NCBI GenBank assembly: GCA_964607675.1
Contig: CAZSLC010000013.1
Coordinates: 1-50,411 of the forward strand
DNA: 50,411 nucleotides
From: CAZSLC01 sp964607675
Lineage (GTDB): Bacteria; Bacteroidota; Bacteroidia; Bacteroidales; UBA932
Reading direction: 5' to 3'
Shown: piece after piece, positions 43,091-50,411 of the stretch
How the letters are laid out: the number at the start of each line of letters is the position of its first letter
Numbering within the stretch: position 1 is the stretch's first letter
The notes under the pieces: generated by a model
What the model saw: the letters and a program-made list of their open reading frames with translations, nothing else
Database searches by the model: none
What the model was told of the DNA's origin: nothing
Program-made: the position numbers and the translations under genes

Positions 43091-44773
43091 TTAATAACCT
43101 GGGTTTTGGGTTAATTCAGGATTTGCATTAAGATCACTTGAAATGATTGGATATATTGTGCGATATTCAGGTAAACCCACTTTACCATCCATAACACCAC
43201 CCTTAAGAGTCCATGGGAACTGCATAGAGGTAAAATATCCATATCTTATTAAGTCTGTACGACGATGTCCTTCCCACATCAATTCTCTCGCCCTTTCATC
43301 CAACAACCAATCTAAGGTCAATTCATTGTCTTGTGGCATACCAACACCAGCTCTATCTCTAAGTGCCTTGATATATCCTTTAGCTGTAGCATCTGTAACA
43401 ATACCTGATCCCATTCTCGCATCAGCTTCTGCATAGATAAGATACATCTCTGCAAGTCTAAATAGAGGAAAATCAATCGAAGAATATAAGTAATTTGAAT
43501 AAGAATCATCTGCAATTGCTGAGCCGTCTGATTTAAGACCAGAGAACTTCCAACATCTCCAACCAGTATCTGTAGTTGTATTGTCAAAGTCTTTCACACT
43601 CCCATTGTTGGTAAAAAATGCCCTCTTATCACTTAAAGCTCTGTCGTAACCAAATGTGTCATCTGCATCCCCCCATTTTACACCATTTAGTTGAAATCTT
43701 GCCACATAATCATCAGCTATATGGTAACCATTCCAGTTTTCAGGATTGATCTTCCCTGACAATTTCAAAGCTGCTCCTATAGCTGCATTAGCTTCTTTAC
43801 TCAATGTTGCAGAGACTAAGTGTGTTGTTCCGCCCCAACTTTCAGTATGATCTTTGTCATAAGAAACTCCAATAATAAACTCTGCTTCTGCAGCACCACT
43901 TTCGGTATTATCTTGCATAAATAGTTCTTGGTAATTGGGGTGCAATGTGTATCCCGATGCTATAACTGCTGCCGCTGCATCTTTAGCCTTTTGCCATTGA
44001 GGGGTGCCTGTATATACTTCAGCATTAAGATACATCCTCGCAAGTACTGCTTGACACGAAGCTTTTGAAGCCCTCGGATACTGAACATCGCCCTTTTTAG
44101 GCATAGCTGAATTATCACCTATCAAATCAGTTAACTCTTTTTCAATCCAAATGTATAGATCTCCCCTTTGTATTTGCTTAGGATTCTCTCCTCCAATATT
44201 TTCAGGCATTGCAAAAGGTGGATTTCCATAGAGATCAAGTAGTATATAATAGAATAACGCTCTATTAAATCTTGCCTCTGCTCTATATTGTTCTATAAGA
44301 GCTGCAAACTCGCTATGTCCACGAGCTTCCAATTTTTCGGGTTCTGTTTGGATTAAGAACTCGTTCACAAGGGTAACACCTTTAAGGCAACGGGTATATA
44401 CTGAAATAACGGCCTCATTATCGGCAGCTGTCCAATTGTGATATTGAATTGGCTTAATATAGTTGTCACCCCATATAATTTTGAAGGAGTCTGTAGATAG
44501 CTCATTGAGAACCATATACATACGGGTCAATTCACTTTGCCCCGCATCTGGCACTGCAATATCAGATGTTCCTACATCCGATTGGCTCACTAATGCCCAA
44601 TATCCATAGATATAAGTAAGGCTATATAGATAGCTATCTTTATCTTTATATGCAGTCTCTGAAGTAGCATCATTTTCGTTTAGCGGCAAAGTATTTAAGT
44701 CACCAATACAAGAGCTAATAGCAAAAACGCCTATCAGTACCGCTAATAATATATTATTAAATATCTTTTTCAT
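43091..44773 (-). CDS. susD: SusD/RagB-family surface glycan-binding lipoprotein
   Basis: A 560-residue SusD homologue that forms the lid over the SusC transporter and binds starch helices. The signal ends GVFAISSCIGD with C22. Family features: an N-terminal SusD-like domain with KDSYLYSLTYIYGYW, the helical TPR-like scaffold with AEARFNRALFYYILLDLYGN, and the C-terminal RagB part with FRLAEMYLIYAEADARMG and LLDERARELMWEGHRRTDLI. It follows susC by 10 bp. Length is in the usual range (B. thetaiotaomicron SusD is 551 residues). Starch specificity is inferred from the operon. Confidence 0.95.
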   Translation of the reverse strand: MKKIFNNILLAVLIGVFAISSCIGDLNTLPLNENDATSETAYKDKDSYLYSLTYIYGYWALVSQSDVGTSDIAVPDAGQSELTRMYMVLNELSTDSFKIIWGDNYIKPIQYHNWTAADNEAVISVYTRCLKGVTLVNEFLIQTEPEKLEARGHSEFAALIEQYRAEARFNRALFYYILLDLYGNPPFAMPENIGGENPKQIQRGDLYIWIEKELTDLIGDNSAMPKKGDVQYPRASKASCQAVLARMYLNAEVYTGTPQWQKAKDAAAAVIASGYTLHPNYQELFMQDNTESGAAEAEFIIGVSYDKDHTESWGGTTHLVSATLSKEANAAIGAALKLSGKINPENWNGYHIADDYVARFQLNGVKWGDADDTFGYDRALSDKRAFFTNNGSVKDFDNTTTDTGWRCWKFSGLKSDGSAIADDSYSNYLYSSIDFPLFRLAEMYLIYAEADARMGSGIVTDATAKGYIKALRDRAGVGMPQDNELTLDWLLDERARELMWEGHRRTDLIRYGYFTSMQFPWTLKGGVMDGKVGLPEYRTIYPIISSDLNANPELTQNPGY

Positions 44774-44783
44774 CTTTACTTAA

Positions 44784-47777
44784 TTAAAAATTAATGCTTA
44801 ATCTGATTGTATATAGACGAGGACGGGGGATAATATTATTATCTACTCCGTCAGCTGATAGAATTTCAGGATCCAATCCTCTGTATTTTGTAAATGTAAA
44901 TACATTTTGAACTGAGCCTGCCAACCTTATGTTGAAATCATTCTTTATCCTAAAGGTATAGCCCAAATTGATATCATCTATTTTTAAGAAAGAGGCATCC
45001 TCTATAAATAAATCTGAATATTTTTGATTATTGTCCATCGGAGCCTTCCATCCTTCGATCAAATATAAAGAGCTTAAATTGTCTAAGTAACCTTTATTGT
45101 AGTTATCACTATATGAAGAAGCATAAGTCATGGCTACTTTATTAATCACTTGATTACCAACAGACCCGTGTATATTAATGCCTAAATCCCAGTTCTTATA
45201 ACTCAAGTTAGTATTTATACCAAAGTAAGCCCAGGGAAGAGGACTGCATCCTGTTACATATCTGTCTGCATCTGTAATAACTCCATCGTCATCTCTGTCA
45301 ACTAAACCATTTTGTACTGGTTTGCCTTCAGAGTCATATAGTTGCTCAAACAGGTAGAAAGTATATGGGCTGAAACCCTCTCTATGAAGAGAAGTATAAC
45401 CACCAGTACCACCCATACCTTGACCAACAGGTACTCCAAGATAACCCTCAGCATGTTTAGCAGTCAACTTTGTAATTTTGGTATCTTGGAAAGAGACATT
45501 ACCTCCAATACTCCAATTCCAATCTTTTGTTGAGACAGGTATGAAGTTAAGTGATACTTCAATACCCTTATTGACCATTGTCCCAATATTAGAAATGATA
45601 CTATTACCAAAGTTAGAGCCAAGAGGGGTAGGGATAATATTCAGCAAATCGAATGTATTTCTATAATATGCCTCAATACTCCCTGTAATTCTATCATTTA
45701 TAAATCCAAAATCCAATCCTACATTGTACGTTTCTGTTGTCTCCCACCTAAGATTTGGGTTATATGCAAGGGGTGCTAAGGTTGGTCCATAAACCCCATT
45801 CATATAATATTGCATTGTCAATGATGAGGATTGTACGTAACGAGGTAAATATGGATAATAGTCGCTGCCTATATCTTGTTGACCAGTACGTCCCCATCCC
45901 AAACGGATTTTCATTGTACTTACCGCTTTGCTGCTTTTCAGCCAACTCTCATTGGCCATATTCCAAGCAAATGCGGCTGATGGGAAGAACCCCCACCTTG
46001 TAGCTTTACTAAAACGAGAAGAGGCATCTTCACGAACTGTAAATGTGAAAAGATATCTCGATAAAACAGAATAATTGACCCTACCGAAGAATGATACCAA
46101 ATAATACTCTTTTGCATTTGTAGGCTTTGTATAATAGAGGTTATCTTCACTCACTGGGTTAGTAGAGTTATTATAGTATTGTAACTCATCATATTTCACA
46201 TAGTTATGTTGCCAAGAGTAACCAGCCATCACATCAAGTACAGACGATTTAAATGCGTGGTTATAATTCAAATATGCCTCAAGGATTGTATTGATATTCT
46301 TATTTTTATAATTCACATACAAATCATTTGGAGATCTCATAGCAGAGATAGAGCCCAATTCATTGTATTTGGTGCCTTTAGTTTGAGCAATATCGTAACC
46401 AAGATTAACGTTAGCCCTTAAATCTTCAAAACCATGAATTTTATAATCAATTTGAAGATTTCCTATTGAACGCATTGAATTACTTATATTGTGCCAATCG
46501 TAAAGAGAAGAAAGAGGACTAACCCCAGCCATAGTGTTGGCCGTTTTATCACCATTTAGCCAGTTCCAGTAGCCATTTGAGACTACAGATTTATCTATAT
46601 TCCCATTTGCATCTCTAAAATAAAGGGGTTTTGTAGGGTCAAACGACAATGCACTTCCCACTGCTCCATCACTCGCCCAATTGGTTTTTTGATACACACC
46701 TTTAACATTGGCGTTGATAGATAAGTGCTTATCAAAAAACTTTGGAGAAAGGCTAATGTCAATATTCCCTCTGTTGTTGTCTCCCGATTTCAAAGTGGCT
46801 TGATCATAGTTATAACCTAAACTAACCCTATATGGAAATAGATCCCCACCTCCATACATACTCAAACTTTGATCGGTGTTAAATGCCAATCTATATATTT
46901 GGGCTTGCCAATCTGTACCCCCTTCCGCTGTCAATAATTCTCCTATCTTAGGGATATCAGAATAATTGTCCAACATATATTTACGGTACTGGTCTGCATT
47001 CATCATAGGCAACGTCTTAGCATTTTGCTTAACAGAATAGCTTGAGCTATAATTCAAATGGAATCCTTTTCCTTTTCCCTTTTTTGTAGTTATGATAATG
47101 ACACCATTAGAGGCACGAGAACCATAAATAGCAGTTGCAGATGCATCTTTTAAAACTGTATAAGTATCAATGTCATTGGGATTTACAGAAGCAAGTGGAT
47201 TGCCCATACCAGCACCACCATCTACTGTTACAGGGACCCCATCAATAACAATTAGAGGGTCATTTGACGCATTTAAAGAAGCGGCACCACGAATTCTGAT
47301 AGTAGCAGATGCCCCTGGTTGACCAGAAGCAGGGGTAACTAAAAGTCCTGAAACCTTCCCTAACAATAATTGGTCAGGAGAGGTAATAGCACCTCTATTT
47401 ATTTCGTCTGGTCTTACGGCAACAACAGAACCAGTCATATCCTGTTTTTTCACTGTGCCATAACCGATTACAATAACCTCCTCCAAGAGTTCCGTATCTT
47501 CTTGAAGGACGACTCTCGCAGCTTGTGAAGCAGGAAGAGAAAGAGGTTTATATCCTATAAATGAAAACACAAGGACTGAATTTGGAGAGGCTACAGACAA
47601 CTCAAATTGTCCATCCAAATTAGTCTCTGTTCCATTAACTGTCCCCTGTTCGAGAACAGAAACTCCGACAACCGCACCTTTCGCATCAACTACAACCCCC
47701 TTTGCAACATATTGCGCAAAAAGGGAAGAAACTGAAAAGAAGGCCATCGAAATCAAGACTGTCATCAATTTTTTCAT
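44784..47777 (-). CDS. susC: SusC-type TonB-dependent outer-membrane transporter
   Basis: A 997-residue importer for maltooligosaccharides driven by TonB. After the signal peptide (MKKLMTVLISMAFFSVSSLF, cleaved at AQ) comes a carboxypeptidase-regulatory-like domain (~22-100: KGVVVDAKGAVVGVSVLEQG). The TonB-dependent plug follows, with the SusC signature LEEVIVIGYGTVKKQDMTGS, then GASATIRIRGAASLNASNDP and VLKDASATAIYGSRASNGVI. The 22-strand barrel ends in RLYTIRLSINF, an aromatic terminus. It forms a pair with the next gene, susD. It starts 46 bp after the MFS gene, with no convincing promoter between, so the permease gene seems to lead the operon. Confidence 0.95.
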   Translation of the reverse strand: MKKLMTVLISMAFFSVSSLFAQYVAKGVVVDAKGAVVGVSVLEQGTVNGTETNLDGQFELSVASPNSVLVFSFIGYKPLSLPASQAARVVLQEDTELLEEVIVIGYGTVKKQDMTGSVVAVRPDEINRGAITSPDQLLLGKVSGLLVTPASGQPGASATIRIRGAASLNASNDPLIVIDGVPVTVDGGAGMGNPLASVNPNDIDTYTVLKDASATAIYGSRASNGVIIITTKKGKGKGFHLNYSSSYSVKQNAKTLPMMNADQYRKYMLDNYSDIPKIGELLTAEGGTDWQAQIYRLAFNTDQSLSMYGGGDLFPYRVSLGYNYDQATLKSGDNNRGNIDISLSPKFFDKHLSINANVKGVYQKTNWASDGAVGSALSFDPTKPLYFRDANGNIDKSVVSNGYWNWLNGDKTANTMAGVSPLSSLYDWHNISNSMRSIGNLQIDYKIHGFEDLRANVNLGYDIAQTKGTKYNELGSISAMRSPNDLYVNYKNKNINTILEAYLNYNHAFKSSVLDVMAGYSWQHNYVKYDELQYYNNSTNPVSEDNLYYTKPTNAKEYYLVSFFGRVNYSVLSRYLFTFTVREDASSRFSKATRWGFFPSAAFAWNMANESWLKSSKAVSTMKIRLGWGRTGQQDIGSDYYPYLPRYVQSSSLTMQYYMNGVYGPTLAPLAYNPNLRWETTETYNVGLDFGFINDRITGSIEAYYRNTFDLLNIIPTPLGSNFGNSIISNIGTMVNKGIEVSLNFIPVSTKDWNWSIGGNVSFQDTKITKLTAKHAEGYLGVPVGQGMGGTGGYTSLHREGFSPYTFYLFEQLYDSEGKPVQNGLVDRDDDGVITDADRYVTGCSPLPWAYFGINTNLSYKNWDLGINIHGSVGNQVINKVAMTYASSYSDNYNKGYLDNLSSLYLIEGWKAPMDNNQKYSDLFIEDASFLKIDDINLGYTFRIKNDFNIRLAGSVQNVFTFTKYRGLDPEILSADGVDNNIIPRPRLYTIRLSINF

Positions 47778-47823
47778 ATTGTGTTAGTTAATTGATTGAT
47801 AATAATATAATAAGTGTTTAGTT

Positions 47824-49155
47824 TTATTTCAAAAATGACAATTTTATTTGTTTAGGATCGTCTTTATCCTCAACTAAAAGAGCCGTTGCAGATGCCACCA
47901 AGAGACAAGCACCAGAAAAAACAAGTGCATAAATAGTATGTCCCCCATAAATATATTTCACCATCATCCCACCCAAAAGCCCATTGCATACCTGTGGAAT
48001 AGTAATAAAGAAATTGAATATTCCCATAAAAACCCCCATTTTAGCAGGGGGAAGAGAGCCAGCAAGGATAGCATAAGGCATAGCCAAAATACTTCCCCAA
48101 GCAATGCCAACCCCTATCATAGAAATAATCAACATCTTAGGATCCTTAAATATAAGAAATGTCAAAAAACCTACGGCACCACACAGAAGCGAGATACTAT
48201 GAGTAGCCTTTCTTCCAATCTTTTTGGCAATGACTGGCAATAAAAAGGCAAAAATAGCGGCAACACCATTGTAAATCCCCTGCAACACACCAACCCAGTC
48301 CCCTGCATTTCCAAATGCCTCCGATGCCCTATCGGTAGTACCATAGCAATGCTCTGCCACCGCAGGGGTCATATAGACCCACATTGAAAAGAGGGCAAAC
48401 CAAGAAAAGAACTGCACAACACCAAGCTGCCTCATCGTTTTTGGCATGTTTCCAAAATCTTTGAAAATCTCAAAGAAACCTCCCTGTTTCTCATTTTCAT
48501 CCCTTGTCACTGGAGGCTCCTCAGTTGTTTTCACCACCGTCCATACAACGCAAAGTAAAAGAACCACAGCCCCTATATAAAATGCATATTTTACATTCGG
48601 TGCGACCCCTCCATCTTCTACAGGGGTATTCTCCATTCCAAACCAGTTTGTAAGAACAAAAGGAAGCACTGCCCCAATCACAGCACCAATTCCAATCAAC
48701 GCCGTTTGAACTGAAAATCCAAGGGTCCTCTGCTCCGATGGCAACTTATCTGCCACTAACGCCCTAAACGGCTCCATAGCGACATTGATAGAGGCATCCA
48801 TAATCATTAAAATACCTGCTCCAACAAGGAGAGGGGATAGAAAAGAGGCCAAAGAAGGGGAATTAGGCATTAAAAACAACATAATAGAGGCAAATATTGC
48901 ACCTACAAGAAAATATGGTCTCCTCCTCCCCAATTTGCACCATGTACGATCGCTATAGTGGCCAATAATCGGCTGAACTATCATGCCAGTAATAGGGGCG
49001 GCAAGCCAAAATAAAGAAAGGTGCTCAACATTGGCCCCGAAAGATTGAAGAATCCTACTGACATTAGCATTCTGGAGGGCCAATCCAAACTGAATTCCGA
49101 GGAAACCGAAACTCATATTGAAGATCTGCCAAAAATTCATTGAGTCTTTTTTCAT
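47824..49155 (-). CDS. MFS sugar permease (maltose-type, SLC45-like)
   Basis: A 443-residue inner-membrane transporter with about 12 helices. After helix 2 it has GHYSDRTWCKLGRRRPYFLV, the motif of sucrose/maltose transporters in the SLC45-like and GPH-like MFS groups. Other segments, SFGFLGIQFGLALQNANVSR and GVGIAWGSILAMPYAILAGS, fit the same group. It is the first gene of the Sus operon, so import of maltose, glucose or short maltooligosaccharides from periplasm to cytoplasm is inferred. The B. thetaiotaomicron sus cluster of eight genes has no such permease. Start ATG 49155 or M6 at 49140. Confidence 0.88.
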   Translation of the reverse strand: MKKDSMNFWQIFNMSFGFLGIQFGLALQNANVSRILQSFGANVEHLSLFWLAAPITGMIVQPIIGHYSDRTWCKLGRRRPYFLVGAIFASIMLFLMPNSPSLASFLSPLLVGAGILMIMDASINVAMEPFRALVADKLPSEQRTLGFSVQTALIGIGAVIGAVLPFVLTNWFGMENTPVEDGGVAPNVKYAFYIGAVVLLLCVVWTVVKTTEEPPVTRDENEKQGGFFEIFKDFGNMPKTMRQLGVVQFFSWFALFSMWVYMTPAVAEHCYGTTDRASEAFGNAGDWVGVLQGIYNGVAAIFAFLLPVIAKKIGRKATHSISLLCGAVGFLTFLIFKDPKMLIISMIGVGIAWGSILAMPYAILAGSLPPAKMGVFMGIFNFFITIPQVCNGLLGGMMVKYIYGGHTIYALVFSGACLLVASATALLVEDKDDPKQIKLSFLK

Positions 49156-49290
49156 AGATATAGTTTAGTTTTTTCTAAAGTTATAAATTAAAAAACACCC
49201 TATATATAAATGAGTGACGAATTAGCATAATAACTTGATGAATTGTAAAAATTAATGGTTATATTTAGCAAGAATTTAAGCTACTTTATA
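49156..49290. promoter_or_regulatory. Divergent intergenic region of the Sus operon and LytTR regulator
   Basis: This 135-bp AT-rich gap must hold the promoter of the starch operon if it starts at the MFS gene. Only weak elements are seen: TAACTTTA on the minus strand (plus 49176-49183, 7/8 to TAnnTTTG) without a good -33 box, and TATATTTA on the plus strand (49260-49267, 7/8) with a TTG 22 bp upstream. Weak core elements would fit a promoter that needs an activator. Confidence 0.35.
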
Positions 49291-50037
49291 ATGAAACTTC
49301 TCATAGTTGAAGACGAGATTCCTGCGCAACAAAAGGTGGTAAGACTAATAAACAAATACTACCCCGAATTTGACATTATTAAAATTACAGACTCCATCGA
49401 AGAATCTGTAAAATATTTAAAAAATGAGATGCCAAATTTAATATTTATGGATGTAGAATTATCGGATGGCAATTGTTTTGAAATCTTTAACATAGTAGAT
49501 ATTAAAGTTCCCGTCATCATAACCACCGCTTATGAAAATTATGCCCTTGATGCATTTAAAGTAAAATGCATTGACTATCTTCTTAAGCCAATAGAAGATA
49601 TTCAATTTAAAAATTGCGTAGAAAGATGTCTGAGCATGTGTCTAATAGAAGATAAAACACAAACCTCCCATAATGACAAATCAAAGAAAAAATACAAACA
49701 ACGATTTACTGTCAAATTGGGAAATCAAATATTAGTCATAGACATTGGAGATATAGCATGCTTCTATGCAGAAGACAAATCTACATTCCTGATAACAAAC
49801 GACTCTAAACAGTTTCTCACCGATTCAAGCCTTGAAAATATTGAAATTGACTTAGATCCATCATGCTTCTTTAAAATATCAAGAAATTGTATTGCAGGGT
49901 TAAACTCAATAAAAAATATCTCTAAGTATTTTAATTCAAGACTAAAAGTCACATTAAGCCCACAACAGATTAGCCCAGTTATAGTCCCTCGATCAAGGGT
50001 TGCTAATTTTTTAGAGTGGCTTGAAGGTTCAAAATAA
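49291..50037 (+). CDS. LytTR-family response regulator
   Basis: A 248-residue two-component response regulator. From the ATG at 49291 it begins directly with the receiver domain (MKLLIVEDEIPAQQKVVRLI); the longer frame from 49255 adds twelve residues before it. The phospho-acceptor is D54 in NLIFMDVELSDG; the switch residues lie in VIITTAYENYALDAF and the lysine in IDYLLKPIED. A LytTR DNA-binding domain fills the C-terminal ~100 residues (QRFTVKLGNQILVIDIGDIA, then FFKISRNCIAGLNSI). No sensor kinase is in the window, so the input is unknown; Bacteroidota LytTR regulators usually pair with a nearby HisKA-less LytS/YehU-type kinase. It stands divergently upstream of the Sus operon, where SusR would be expected. 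Confidence 0.92.
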   Translation: MKLLIVEDEIPAQQKVVRLINKYYPEFDIIKITDSIEESVKYLKNEMPNLIFMDVELSDGNCFEIFNIVDIKVPVIITTAYENYALDAFKVKCIDYLLKPIEDIQFKNCVERCLSMCLIEDKTQTSHNDKSKKKYKQRFTVKLGNQILVIDIGDIACFYAEDKSTFLITNDSKQFLTDSSLENIEIDLDPSCFFKISRNCIAGLNSIKNISKYFNSRLKVTLSPQQISPVIVPRSRVANFLEWLEGSK

Positions 50038-50054
50038 TCAGAAAAGAGACTTTC

Positions 50055-50098
50055 AAAAAAGCCGAGGCACCTCCGATTTAGTTTCGGGAGGTGCCTCG
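50055..50098 (-). terminator. Intrinsic terminator of the FISUMP gene
   Basis: CGAGGCACCTCC (50063-50074) and GGAGGTGCCTCG (50087-50098) form a perfect 12-bp GC-rich stem with a 12-nt loop. On the minus strand it is followed two bases later by TTTTTT (plus 50055-50060), the classic intrinsic terminator form. It serves the minus-strand gene ending at 50169; on the plus strand no T-run follows, though the hairpin may also slow transcription from the LytTR gene. Confidence 0.8.
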
Positions 50099-50168
50099 AC
50101 GATTGTTTAAGTGTCTTTAACTCTGATAATGGCAGGGAATACGTCCGATCCTTCTACTTTTCAGATGC

Positions 50169-50411
50169 TTACTCCCTGACACAGCGAACAGAAAGCCCGT
50201 AGGCACGGGAGTTGTTGTACATGGTAGCATTCCCTGAGCGCAAGTACAAGCGGTACGCGTGATCACCATCGGGCGTACTAGACCAATAGTAGCCGCGGGC
50301 ACCACGATTGTTGGCACTGCCATCGTAGCCGTCGCGGTAGCCAGCAGCGGGAAGGAAGACACCTGTGGTCTGGTATGTGCTTGTGGTACCATCAAACCAT
50401 CTTCCATTTTG
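50169..50411 (-). CDS. FISUMP-domain protein, C-terminal part only
   Basis: The frame entering from the right edge encodes the last 80 residues of a protein and stops at TAA (50169-50171). It reads QNGRWFDGTTSTYQTTGVFL, PAAGYRDGYDGSANNRGARG, YYWSSTPDGDHAYRLYLRSG and ends GLSVRCVRE. This is the end of a Fibrobacter succinogenes major paralogous (FISUMP) domain, a C-type-lectin-like fold seen in many exported proteins of gut Bacteroidota and Fibrobacteres, usually in several near-identical copies per genome. The DNA is clearly richer in GC than the neighbouring genes. The role is unknown. The N-terminal part is outside the window. Confidence 0.85.
   Translation of the reverse strand, partial: QNGRWFDGTTSTYQTTGVFLPAAGYRDGYDGSANNRGARGYYWSSTPDGDHAYRLYLRSGNATMYNNSRAYGLSVRCVRE

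Noticed and set aside
47778..47823. Direct repeat GTGTTAGTT / GTGTTTAGTT before susC as an operator
   Set aside because: Inexact, AT-rich and only two copies; no promoter elements are nearby.
32539..49155. Sus locus as part of a mobile element
   Set aside because: No integrase, transposase, mobilisation gene, tRNA attachment site or composition shift was seen around it.
50117..50407. A 96-residue reading frame on the minus strand at the right edge
   Set aside because: It lies in another frame over the FISUMP tail; the frame ending at 50169 gives a recognisable FISUMP domain, while this one gives low-complexity sequence.

Overview
The window looks like one scaffold segment from the chromosome of a low-GC member of the Bacteroidales (Bacteroidota). 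Evidence: a complete starch utilisation (Sus) operon with SusC, SusD, SusE, SusF and SusG homologues, GldH next to a RicT/PSP1 protein, a PG0541-family transporter companion, a DAHP synthase-chorismate mutase fusion, lipoprotein signal peptides, few strong Shine-Dalgarno sites, and promoter elements of the Bacteroidota type (TTTG, about 19 bp, TAnnTTTG). The genus cannot be named from sequence alone. A run of exactly 100 N (27405-27504) marks a scaffold gap of probably unknown real size. Both window edges cut through genes. There is no rRNA, tRNA, CRISPR array, transposase or integrase, and no gene-free stretch longer than 300 bp.

Layout. 1-11561 (+): truncated TPR protein, U32 peptidase-like protein, DNA polymerase III delta' subunit, a tripartite RND efflux system (adaptor, pump, TolC-like), then ricT, gldH and trmB, mostly overlapping or tightly spaced. 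11513-21996 (-): a TetR regulator followed by a second RND efflux set (TolC, adaptor, pump, PG0541-type small protein), then L-serine dehydratase, two related outer-membrane beta-barrels flanking a thioredoxin, and a polyprenyl diphosphate synthase. 22123-27307: kbl (+), then an aromatic amino acid cluster made of a fused AroD-AroA gene and aroB (-), divergent across about 29 bp from DAHP synthase-chorismate mutase (+). 27539-31502 (-): dusB, then a ribosomal cluster rplM-rpsI-rpsB-tsf with its own promoter and possible leader structures. 31563-32546 (+): 6-phosphofructokinase.

32539-49155 (-) is the Sus locus, read from right to left: MFS sugar permease, susC, susD, susE, an enlarged susF, susG with a CBM58-like insertion, then three more GH13 enzymes (two lipoproteins and a SusA-like periplasmic enzyme). 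In the inferred pathway SusD/E/F bind starch at the cell surface, SusG cuts it, SusC imports maltooligosaccharides, periplasmic GH13 enzymes shorten them, the MFS permease takes products to the cytoplasm, and the neighbouring phosphofructokinase belongs to downstream glycolysis. No SusB (GH97) or SusR homologue is in the window; instead a LytTR response regulator without a partner kinase stands divergently upstream. The right edge holds the tail of a GC-richer FISUMP-domain gene with a strong terminator.

The main points for a second look are the AroD-AroA fusion, the remodelled Sus operon with a duplicated binding-module pair in SusF and a perfect hairpin between susF and susG, a delta' subunit without its zinc-module cysteines, three convergent gene pairs whose coding ends overlap, and the two atypically GC-rich window edges. 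I found no clear case of a wholly unknown multi-gene system.
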